Assembly (NCBI GenBank): GCA_017354095.1
Contig: JAFMRP010000440.1
Coordinates: forward strand, 1 to 5,218
DNA from: Ktedonobacteraceae bacterium
Lineage (GTDB): Bacteria > Chloroflexota > Ktedonobacteria > Ktedonobacterales > Ktedonobacteraceae
Reading direction: 5' to 3'
DNA: 5,218 nucleotides
Positions within the stretch are counted from its first letter, which is position 1. Each line of letters opens with the position of its first letter. The notes beneath the pieces are model-generated. The model was not told the DNA's origin, searched no databases, and saw only the letters and a list, made by a program, of their open reading frames with translations. Position numbers and translations under genes: made by a program. This document shows positions 1 to 5,105 of the stretch, piece by piece.

Positions 1-149
1 CTCTCGGATCTACACCGTCAAGTGTACGTTGCCCATCGGGTTCGGTCAAGGCCCGTCTCTGTGGAACAGGGTGCCACGGGAAACCATAGGTTGCAATGCA
101 CGTGCGAGAATCTGACTCCTGGGTACGACGTTTCATGAGGCAATGCAGA
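1..149. other. Unassigned left edge
   Basis: No gene is recognised here. On the plus strand one frame is open from base 1 to a TGA at 136-138 (45 codons), so the end of a gene entering from the left is possible. The translation has no motif I recognise, and its composition (many Arg, Cys and Val) does not look clearly coding. On the minus strand this is the region downstream of the small DUF4177-like gene. Confidence 0.3.
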
Positions 150-179
150 TCACCTGCTTCAGTGGCTTGAAGCAGATGA
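150..179 (-). terminator. Hairpin at the end of the minus-strand operon, possible terminator
   Basis: The arms are 150-161 and 168-179 with a 6-base loop. In minus-strand RNA the stem is 12 bp, with one U-G wobble at a position that would be a C-A mismatch in plus-strand RNA, so it fits the minus direction better. It overlaps the stop codon of the small gene (159-161). The bases that follow on the minus strand are only weakly T-rich, so intrinsic termination is uncertain. Confidence 0.4.
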
Positions 180-398
180 AAGAGACGCTTGCTTCAAACG
201 CTTGAAAATCCAGCAATGCTCCTCCACGTGGGTGAGTTCCCATCCCTGCTCTCCCAACTCATTGATGTGGGCATGAAAGGCAGAGAATGTTTGCTCCAGG
301 ACCTGACCACTGGTGTCGATCATCGCAATGACCGGTGCGGGCTTTTGCCAGGCATGGACACTGACTGCGAGGAGGAGATACTCCCATTTCTGCATCAT
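159..398 (-). CDS. Small DUF4177-like hypothetical protein
   Basis: A 79-residue soluble protein with no signal peptide or membrane segment. It opens with QKWEY (residues 3-7), has a central helix-like stretch ending in INELGEQGWEL (45-55), and closes with FKRLK (65-69) before a Ser-rich tail. The pattern of WEY, LxxLGxxGWEL and a late F-K-R is typical of the small DUF4177-type family, whose function is unknown. Two adjacent ATG codons could start it (398-396 and 395-393). A GAGAGG ribosome-binding site lies just upstream, and its 6-base spacing favours the second, which would give 78 residues. The gene begins 42 bases after the lipoprotein stop on the same strand with no hairpin between them, so it is probably the last gene of that operon. 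The family assignment rests on the motif pattern alone. Confidence 0.72.
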   Translation of the reverse strand: MMQKWEYLLLAVSVHAWQKPAPVIAMIDTSGQVLEQTFSAFHAHINELGEQGWELTHVEEHCWIFKRLKQASLSSASSH

Positions 399-440
399 TA
401 ACCTCTCTTTTCTTTTATGATTCGTGCAACGCCGCGCTTG

Positions 441-1492
441 TTATGATCCAAGATCAACCACTTGCAGTTCGGTCAGGTTGGAGACAAAACGTCCCAGAGT
501 CTGATCTCCTGGGACCACCAATCGTGCAAAACCATCGGTGGCTGCCAGCGGCTTACCAGACACCTTGGTCGCAACAAGAATGGGGGTATGCGCGAAACGT
601 TGATCAATCTCCCCTCCCACCACGATACAGCTATGCCGTCCGAGCCGATGGCTACGATCCCCTTGCGCAAAAAATCATTTTTCGCTTTGGTATTCAATTG
701 CGCGCCGCCAGCGCTTGCCAACAGATCGTTCAACAGGACGCCGCTGTAGGTCATGTTGATGGGCTTCCCACTCTGGCCCTGTTCCTGCACGCTCACCTCG
801 GTCGTTTTCAATGTTTGCAGTGTGTGCAGATCATACTTGCCGGGCGTGTTGATTAGCCCCACCAGGTAGAAGGCAGAGGAGGGAACACGCGGTGCTAATC
901 TGAGGAGTGGCCCGGCACTTTTTACTTCGATCTTGGCAATGTGAGCAACGTAACGACCTGCGAAGGTATCCCCAGGAACGATTAAACGCACGAAGCCATC
1001 CCCTTGAGGAAGCCTTTTCCCATCCTGCTCGTAGGCGACCAGCACCTTCTTTCCAGCGAAGCGCGGAGCGATTTCACCCAATGAGAGCGCCACGCTGTAG
1101 CCATCAGTCCCTGTTACGATGATGACTTTGCGCAAGAGATCATTTTTGCGTGTGACATCCGTGATGATCTGTGCCTTCTGTACCAGGTCGTAGAGCAATA
1201 CCCCTCCATACATATGAGAGCCAAGGGAACCTTGTGCTGTTTGTGCATTCGTTGTGACGGTGGTTTTGGGAAAGGCCTGGAGGTCCGCGAGTTGCATCAC
1301 GCCAGGTCTCTTCACCAATCCGGTCACCTGCAAGGAGACTGACGGCTGACTGGCAGTGGTCGGAGAAGCACCAGCGGAGGGGGTGCTGGTTGGCATCGTC
1401 GTCGCATCACTACACGCGCTCCAGAACAGACTGGCAAGGCCAAGCAAGCAGAGGAGAAGCCAGAAATGGGCCGTTTTTTTGGCGCTGGTCAC
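441..1492 (-). CDS. Predicted lipoprotein with two sulfite-oxidase-like molybdopterin-fold domains, frameshifted in the second
   Basis: Numbered from the GTG at 1492, the product would be about 350 residues once a one-base frameshift is repaired. Residues 1-27 are a signal peptide: Lys pair, long Leu-rich core, then WSAC with Cys27 as likely lipidation site (Trp at -3 is atypical). A Ser/Thr/Pro-rich linker follows. Two homologous domains (about 53-194 and 207-350) each contain a GVLLxDL segment, a G[TS]DG turn, GEIxxRFA and a DGFxRLxVPGD motif, as in the oxidoreductase molybdopterin-binding (SUOX/YedY) fold. The Mo-ligating Cys of the catalytic enzymes is absent, so catalysis is doubtful. 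The frame read from the start runs past GSDGIAV into unrelated residues and stops at 473-475; the true C-terminus (623-444, stop 441-443) is in another frame. A TTG at 1570 opens the same frame but lies at the predicted transcription start. GTG at 1495 or 1492 follows AGAAAGGG, and 1492 has better spacing (6). Confidence 0.75.
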
Positions 1493-1560
1493 CACATGCC
1501 CTTTCTTACTGAGGTACGGGTAAACAAGCACTGAAAAATGCTTCTTTTTACTTATACGTC

Positions 1561-1583
1561 GAGTATTCAATTATTGAGTATAC
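1561..1583 (-). promoter_or_regulatory. Palindromic operator over the lipoprotein promoter
   Basis: The plus-strand core at 1564-1580 is TATTCAATTATTGAGTA, a 17-bp odd-centred palindrome (centre 1572) with one mismatched pair. It overlaps the TATACT -10 box and the predicted start site, a position where binding of a dimeric repressor would block transcription. Read on the minus strand, 1583-1561 matches plus-strand 2459-2481, upstream of the aldehyde dehydrogenase, at 21 of 23 positions. The regulator family cannot be told from the site; MarR, ArsR or TetR-type homodimers use sites of this size. Confidence 0.65.
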
Positions 1584-1605
1584 TGATGAAGTTGACGCTT
1601 GTCAA
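1577..1605 (-). promoter_or_regulatory. Sigma-70-type promoter of the lipoprotein operon
   Basis: Read on the minus strand there is a perfect -35 TTGACA (1605-1600), a 17-base spacer and a -10 TATACT (1582-1577). Transcription would start near 1570, leaving a leader of about 75 nt before the GTG start. The spacing and hexamers are close to ideal, so this is a confident call. Confidence 0.75.
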
Positions 1606-1642
1606 TTGTTCGTGTGAGAAAGAAGGGAGGCTTGGTCTCTCA

Positions 1643-1657
1643 AGAGAACCGTTCTCT
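1643..1657. promoter_or_regulatory. Perfect 15-bp palindrome upstream of the lipoprotein promoter
   Basis: AGAGAACCGTTCTCT is a perfect 7-1-7 inverted repeat centred at 1650, about 80 bp upstream of the predicted start site of the lipoprotein operon and 45 bp beyond its -35 box. That is a usual place for an activator or second regulator. It is unrelated in sequence to the operator at the start site. It could instead be a weak hairpin after the mop terminator. Confidence 0.35.
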
Positions 1658-1680
1658 GAGCAGGAGGTGAGAAGCAGGCC

Positions 1681-1712
1681 GATGCGCCTGTGTTCCGGAA
1701 CGCAGGCGCATC
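1681..1712 (-). terminator. Strong hairpin after mop, likely terminator
   Basis: GATGCGCCTG (1681-1690) pairs perfectly with CAGGCGCATC (1703-1712). The interior GTTCCGGAAC (1692-1701) is itself self-complementary, so the stem continues past one T-G pair almost to the tip. It lies 22 bases beyond the mop stop codon. The minus-strand sequence after it has only scattered Ts, so the hairpin is certain and its role as terminator is likely. It would insulate mop from the lipoprotein promoter. Confidence 0.65.
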
Positions 1713-1733
1713 AGGAGAGGATGGGGCGAGCTG

Positions 1734-1952
1734 CTATTCGTCTTTACCGATCATCACTTCCGTTGACTTGATAACAGCCGTGACCGCATCTCCCTCTTTG
1801 AGGCCCAGTGTTTCGACAGAGGTTCGCGTAATCGCAGCAACCAGTTCTTGCCCATCGGGAAGGGCGAGAATCACTTCGCCCATCACGGCCCCCAGTTTGA
1901 TGGCTGTGATGGTGCCCTGAAGCTGATTGCGAGCACTAAAGCGCATCGTCAT
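1734..1952 (-). CDS. mop: Mop-type molybdenum-pterin/molybdate-binding protein (single TOBE domain)
   Basis: A 72-residue cytoplasmic protein consisting of one Mop/TOBE domain. Visible signatures are SARNQLQG (residues 6-13), the hydrophobic pattern around GEVILALPDG, the ITRTSVETLGLKEGDAV segment, and the closing AVIKSTEVMIGKD. The family (molbindins) forms multimeric rings that bind molybdate or tungstate oxyanions and is thought to buffer or store them; the same domain caps ModE and ModC. The length matches single-domain molbindins. The ATG at 1952 was chosen because AAGGAAGGAA lies just upstream at good spacing; an in-frame ATG at 1985 would add 11 mostly basic residues encoded by the ribosome-binding site itself. 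It is a single-gene unit ending at the hairpin 1681-1712. No mod transporter genes are in the window. Its nearness to a molybdopterin-fold protein supports a Mo/W theme but does not prove a shared pathway. Confidence 0.9.
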   Translation of the reverse strand: MTMRFSARNQLQGTITAIKLGAVMGEVILALPDGQELVAAITRTSVETLGLKEGDAVTAVIKSTEVMIGKDE

Positions 1953-2008
1953 ATCCGTTTCCTTCCTTCTTCTCTTCAGGAGCATCAAAGGTTTGTCTCA
2001 GCTACTTC

Positions 2009-2037
2009 AGTATACACTGGTGAGGCAATCTCATCTC
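2009..2037 (-). promoter_or_regulatory. Possible mop promoter
   Basis: On the minus strand a TATACT -10 box (2014-2009) lies about 57 bases upstream of the mop ATG, the same hexamer used by the other two promoters. The -35 position at 17-bp spacing (GAGATG) matches poorly. The operator palindrome is absent, so mop is not predicted to share that control. Confidence 0.3.
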
Positions 2038-2043
2038 CCCACA

Positions 2044-2068
2044 TGAGGAGGGTGCAACACCCTCCCTC
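2044..2068. repeat. GC-rich hairpin without a T-tract
   Basis: GGAGGGTG (2047-2054) pairs perfectly with CACCCTCC (2058-2065) around a CAA loop, and TGA outside the core pairs again if one base is bulged. It lies upstream of both divergent units and has no T-run on either side, so an intrinsic terminator is not supported. Its role is unknown. Confidence 0.45.
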
Positions 2069-2436
2069 AAGGAGAAATGCGAGGATGAGATATCAGGCGT
2101 TGGGGTGAACGAGGGCATCGTTTCTCACAATCATGACTGTACCTGATGTTGACAGGTAGGCTCCCCTGGCATTTTGTTGAATCAGAGAGGTGTTCAGTAT
2201 ACCGTCACCACCTGTTGAACGATGCTTGCTTCTCTCCTCGGGTTCCCGGGATTATCCTGCACGTCGCAGGATTCACACCAGCTGATCAGATAGCTGGAAT
2301 TCTACTCAAACAACGGAAAAGCGTTCTCCCCCTGCTTGATTGAATCGTTGTACCAATGTGAACGAGAAGCCTCATCCATGTTTCTCTCTGTTTCTCTTCA
2401 GAGCATCATTATAATAATGAATACGAGCAATCACAC

Positions 2437-2465
2437 TTGACGCGTTGATGCTTTTTACGTATACT
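2437..2465 (+). promoter_or_regulatory. Sigma-70-type promoter of the aldehyde dehydrogenase gene
   Basis: -35 TTGACG (2437-2442), a 17-base spacer and -10 TATACT (2460-2465) predict a start site near 2472. The layout equals that of the lipoprotein promoter: same spacer length, same -10 hexamer, and the same palindrome beginning inside the -10 box. AT-rich sequence at 2406-2420 could act as an upstream element. Confidence 0.7.
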
Positions 2466-2497
2466 CAATTATTGAGTACTCAGTAATTGAGCTCAAT
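2462..2497 (+). promoter_or_regulatory. Tandem palindromic operator over the aldehyde dehydrogenase promoter
   Basis: TACTCAATTATTGAGTA at 2462-2478 is a perfect 17-bp palindrome centred at 2470, overlapping the -10 box and start site. A second imperfect copy, CTCAGT-A-ATTGAG, is centred at 2485, 15 bp on. A further CTCAAT half-site follows at 2492-2497. The five half-sites alternate in orientation, as expected for two dimers bound side by side. The first copy is shared with the lipoprotein promoter. Confidence 0.65.
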
Positions 2498-2544
2498 GTC
2501 ACCGTCAGTCCACCTGCGCGCGCTTCGTCGTCCTGGCGGTGACA
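2497..2544 (+). repeat. 12-bp stem-loop in the aldehyde dehydrogenase leader
   Basis: TGTCACCGTCAG (2497-2508) pairs with CTGGCGGTGACA (2533-2544): 11 Watson-Crick pairs plus one U-G pair that exists only in plus-strand RNA. The loop is 24 bases and GC-rich. It would form about 25 nt from the 5' end of the transcript. It may stabilise the mRNA, act in attenuation, or simply be structural. Confidence 0.5.
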
Positions 2545-2724
2545 ATCATCTGGATGGACCAGGAAAATCCTCTTGGCACATTCACTTCTCTTTTACCTGG
2601 CCGCGTATCATGAAGCGTTGTTGTTGCTCTGATCAAAGCAGATCCTGTCCAAAGCGTCCTTGGCGCAAGGGGGTATCTCAGAGCGCCATCCTTTTCATCG
2701 TTGGGAGAGCCGTATTTCCCCTCA

Positions 2725-2736
2725 CCACACGTGTGG
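2725..2736. repeat. Perfect 12-bp palindrome upstream of the aldehyde dehydrogenase start
   Basis: CCACACGTGTGG is a perfect even-centred palindrome 38 bases before the ATG. It is too far downstream of the predicted promoter to be its operator, unless a second promoter exists, and no convincing one was found. Flanking GAGCC (2707-2711) and GGCTC (2735-2739) offer an alternative RNA pairing. Confidence 0.35.
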
Positions 2737-2774
2737 CTCGTGCGGCCTCTCCGCAGTTCTGAAAGGAACGTACC

Positions 2775-4265
2775 ATGACCGTTTCTGACACCGCCGTCAC
2801 GATTGATCCCGCGGTCCAGCAATTTCTAGGTGAACCACGCAACATGCTCATTGATGGCAAATGGGTCGAAGCCGCTTCCGGTAAAACGTTTCCCGTGTAT
2901 AATCCCGCAACAGGCCAGATCATGGCGCAGGTTGCAGAAGGAGATCAGGAAGATATTCATCGCGCCGTGTCCGCAGCGCGCAGAGCCTTTGACGGTGGGC
3001 CCTGGCGCAAGATGATACCCTCAGAACGCGGACGCCTGATCCATCGCCTGGGCGATCTGATTGAGGCGCACCGCGAGGAGTTTGCCCAGCTTGAATCGCT
3101 GGATAATGGCAAACCACTGACGGTGGCTCGCGTTGCCGATATCCCTCTCGCGGCAGATCTGTTCCATTATATGTCCGGGTGGGCCACCAAGATCGAGGGC
3201 AATACCATTCCCCTATCGGCAGGAACGTATTTCGCGTACACCTTACGGGAACCCATTGGCGTTGTGGGTCAGATCATTCCCTGGAATTTCCCGCTGCTCA
3301 TGGCTGCCTGGAAACTGGGTCCAGCATTGGCGGCGGGCTGCACCATCGTGCTCAAGCCCGCCGAACAAACCCCGCTTTCCGCCTTGCGACTGGGGGAGTT
3401 GATTAGCGAGGCGGGCTTCCCCGATGGCGTGGTCAATATCGTACCCGGCTATGGTGAAACGGCCGGTGCCGCGCTGGCTGCCCACGATGGCGTCGATAAA
3501 GTCGCGTTCACCGGTTCGACCGAGGTTGGCAAGCTCATTGTCCAGGCCGCGGCAGGCAATCTCAAGAAAGTCTCGCTCGAATTGGGAGGCAAGTCCCCCA
3601 ATATTGTGCTGAGCGATATGGATCTGGATGTGGCCATCCAGGGCGCCTCGTTCGCCATTTTCTTCAACCACGGACAATGCTGTAGCGCGGGTTCGCGCCT
3701 GTATGTAGAAAAGAAGGCCTTTGATCGGGTCGTTGCAGGGGTCGCAGAGCAGGCCAAAAAGATCAAGGTGGGTTCAGGCTTTGAACCCAGTACCCAGATG
3801 GGCCCATTGGTCTCCGATGAGCAGTTGCGACGGGTGACAGGGTATCTGGAGTCGGGCATCTCCAGTGGCGCCCGACCGCTGAGTGGCGGGCATCGGCATG
3901 GGGAACAGGGATACTTTGTCGAACCTACCGTGCTCGTTGATGTCCGGCAGGAGATGAACGTCGTCCAGGAAGAGATCTTCGGTCCGGTGGTCACCGCGAT
4001 GCCTTTTACTGATCTGGATGAAATCCTGCCAGTGGCGAATGACACGGTGTACGGTCTGGCCGCAGGGATCTGGACACGGGATATCAGCAAAGCCCATCAA
4101 CTGGCAGCGCATGTGCGTGCAGGAACGGTGTGGATCAACTGCTATAACGTGTTCGATGCGGCGCTGCCGTTTGGAGGGTATAAACAGTCTGGCTGGGGCC
4201 GTGAGATGGGGCACGAGGTGCTCGAGCATTATACCGAAGTGAAGTCTGTGTGTATCGGCTTGTAG
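2775..4265 (+). CDS. NAD(P)+-dependent aldehyde dehydrogenase
   Basis: A complete 496-residue cytosolic enzyme of the ALDH superfamily (class 1/2-like), which oxidises aldehydes to carboxylic acids with NAD(P)+ and normally works as a dimer or tetramer. Key residues are in place: PWNFP with Asn171 (oxyanion hole), Lys194 in LKPAEQTP (cofactor), FTGSTEVG at 245-252 (nucleotide-binding turn), Glu269 in LELGGKSP (general base), Cys303 in GQCCSAGSR (nucleophile), Glu400 in EEIFGP (ribose contact), and the C-terminal LPFGGYKQSGWGREMG (464-479). Length is normal and no lesion is seen. The ATG follows AAAGGA with 7-base spacing. Substrate cannot be read from sequence; phenylacetaldehyde, betaine-aldehyde and general aliphatic aldehyde dehydrogenases share these motifs. 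It is transcribed alone, from a promoter with tandem operators matching that of the lipoprotein operon, and ends before a hairpin. Confidence 0.96.
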   Translation: MTVSDTAVTIDPAVQQFLGEPRNMLIDGKWVEAASGKTFPVYNPATGQIMAQVAEGDQEDIHRAVSAARRAFDGGPWRKMIPSERGRLIHRLGDLIEAHREEFAQLESLDNGKPLTVARVADIPLAADLFHYMSGWATKIEGNTIPLSAGTYFAYTLREPIGVVGQIIPWNFPLLMAAWKLGPALAAGCTIVLKPAEQTPLSALRLGELISEAGFPDGVVNIVPGYGETAGAALAAHDGVDKVAFTGSTEVGKLIVQAAAGNLKKVSLELGGKSPNIVLSDMDLDVAIQGASFAIFFNHGQCCSAGSRLYVEKKAFDRVVAGVAEQAKKIKVGSGFEPSTQMGPLVSDEQLRRVTGYLESGISSGARPLSGGHRHGEQGYFVEPTVLVDVRQEMNVVQEEIFGPVVTAMPFTDLDEILPVANDTVYGLAAGIWTRDISKAHQLAAHVRAGTVWINCYNVFDAALPFGGYKQSGWGREMGHEVLEHYTEVKSVCIGL

Positions 4266-4293
4266 TGGCCTGGCGTGCGCAACGATCCTCTTG

Positions 4294-4325
4294 CTCCGTC
4301 TGACCGTTTCTCGCGTCAGGCGGAG
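4294..4325 (+). terminator. Likely terminator of the aldehyde dehydrogenase gene
   Basis: CTCCGTCTGAC (4294-4304) pairs with GTCAGGCGGAG (4315-4325), an 11-bp stem with one U-G pair and a 10-base loop, 28 bases after the stop codon. The bases that follow (TGGGTTGTT) are moderately T-rich. The wobble is only tolerated in plus-strand RNA, which agrees with the gene direction. Confidence 0.6.
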
Positions 4326-4960
4326 TGGGTTGTTACACGGCCTGGCAGGAGTTCGGATGAGGCAAACCGTGACGTTCGGAAGCTAGTGGTGATTCCTGCT
4401 TGATCTGCTTATGGGTAATGGCTGGGAGCGTATTGCAGGGGTGAAGCACGAGCTATGGGGAAGGGAGCGTAGCCATACTCATGGAGCATGTGTGACCCAC
4501 TTGTGGTATCGACAGTGACCATCGTGGTGCGGTTGACGTATGGATGAAGCGGGGTGCATACACAACCAGCGCTCCCTATGGTGAATGAGCTTGTGGGAAA
4601 TGTCGTTGACAAGGAGCCTCTCTTGAATCGCGCGCAGGCTGGTGGAGCAAACCAGGAGATCGGTGCCTCTCGTGTGGCGGGCACCCTGGTGAAGCGAGGA
4701 GTGCAGAGGCTTCTCCCCCGAGCTCCATATCGGAGCACGCGATGCTGGAAGGTGTCCAATCAAGGTCGCTGGATCAGTTCTCTGAGAGGGGGACGAAGCG
4801 ATAGGGATAGCTCTTGGGCCGTGGCTTGTCATGACCTCACAGCATACCATACGCCCATGAAGCATGCAATCAGCCTGTTGAACCGCTCATCGCTGAGTAA
4901 GAGGCGAGAACTCCTCAGAATGGAAGGGGATGTCCAGGAGAGAGAAGAAGAATAGAGGGT
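4326..4960. other. No convincing gene; hairpin-rich region, possible structured RNA
   Basis: Frames of 116-133 codons are open on both strands over the same bases. None has a family motif, and the Arg/Ser/Gly-rich translations look like read-through of non-coding sequence. Short inverted repeats are dense: CTGGT/ACCAG around GGAGCAA, GGTGCC/GGCACC, ACCA-TCG-TGGT, and GCTCC/GGAGC near 4720-4740. GTGTGAC at 4490-4496 fits the 5' GUGYG consensus of group II introns. A group II intron 5' portion is therefore possible, but no domain V or reverse transcriptase is visible. Confidence 0.3.
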
Positions 4961-4999
4961 GATGGAACAAAATGATAGAAAACAAGAGAAGGAGTCATA

Positions 5000-5095
5000 T
5001 TGATAATAGAATGCGTAATGTTTCTTGGAGGATACCATCTTTACGAAGAGGAATTTCGATTATTACCCGAATCAGCGTGTAGGTATATAAAATGA
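5000..5095 (+). CDS. Possible 31-residue small ORF
   Basis: AAGGAG at 4989-4994 sits 5 bases before a TTG codon (5000-5002), which opens a 31-codon frame ending with TGA at 5093-5095. The peptide includes FLGGYHLYEEEFRLLPES and has a balanced, protein-like composition, unlike the other short frames nearby. No homologue is recognised, there is no signal or membrane segment, and the TTG start weakens the call. A second mini-ORF begins 10 bases after it. Confidence 0.25.
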   Translation: MIIECVMFLGGYHLYEEEFRLLPESACRYIK

Positions 5096-5105
5096 GGAAA
5101 GAAAT

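Larger units (their letters stand above)
1953..2436. other. Intergenic region between the divergent mop and aldehyde dehydrogenase units
   Basis: No gene is supported. A 65-codon plus-strand frame (ATG at 2146, stop before 2344) has no ribosome-binding site or recognisable motif. The stretch holds the presumed mop promoter, a strong hairpin (2044-2068), a 10-bp direct repeat TTCAGTATAC (2006-2015 and 2193-2202), an inverted repeat ATCCTGC/GCAGGAT (2254-2272), and an AT-rich imperfect palindrome TCATTA-TAA-TAATGA (2406-2420) just upstream of the aldehyde dehydrogenase promoter. Confidence 0.6.
2472..2774 (+). other. Long 5' leader of the aldehyde dehydrogenase mRNA
   Basis: About 300 nt separate the predicted start site from the ATG at 2775. 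The leader begins with a 12-bp stem-loop and contains a 12-bp palindrome near its end. A plus-strand frame from ATG 2496 to TGA 2762 (88 codons) ends just before the aldehyde dehydrogenase; it includes three consecutive Cys codons (2616-2624) but has no clear ribosome-binding site and matches nothing I recognise. I treat it as probably non-coding. No known riboswitch consensus was recognised. Confidence 0.45.

Noticed and set aside
443..856. 137-codon frame on the plus strand
   Set aside because: It is antisense to the second domain of the lipoprotein, has no family motif and no ribosome-binding site.
1493..1570. TTG start at 1570 for the lipoprotein, adding 26 residues
   Set aside because: This codon coincides with the predicted transcription start and lies within the operator. 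The extra residues would precede an otherwise well-formed signal peptide, and a GTG with a ribosome-binding site exists at 1492.
2241..2280. tRNA T-arm-like sequence GGTTCCCGGGA
   Set aside because: No acceptor, D-arm or anticodon arm could be placed around it; the neighbouring inverted repeat does not fit a cloverleaf.
2146..2343. 65-codon plus-strand frame in the spacer, preceded by TTGACA at 2149
   Set aside because: No ribosome-binding site, no motif, and the -10 position (TTTTGT) is poor; TTGACA also lies inside the frame rather than before it.
2410..2415. Perfect TATAAT as an alternative -10 box for the aldehyde dehydrogenase
   Set aside because: No -35 box stands at 16-18 bp upstream, whereas the promoter at 2437-2465 has both boxes at ideal spacing.
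2505..2822. 105-codon minus-strand frame overlapping the aldehyde dehydrogenase leader
   Set aside because: It overlaps the dehydrogenase start, shows no motif, and no minus-strand promoter was found near it.
3449..4090. 213-codon minus-strand frame within the aldehyde dehydrogenase
   Set aside because: Shadow of a strongly conserved, complete enzyme on the other strand; the translation has no recognisable motif.
4554..4955. 133-codon plus-strand frame and overlapping minus-strand frames as genes or transposase remnants
   Set aside because: No transposase motif or terminal inverted repeats were seen, frames overlap on both strands, and the composition fits non-coding structured sequence better.
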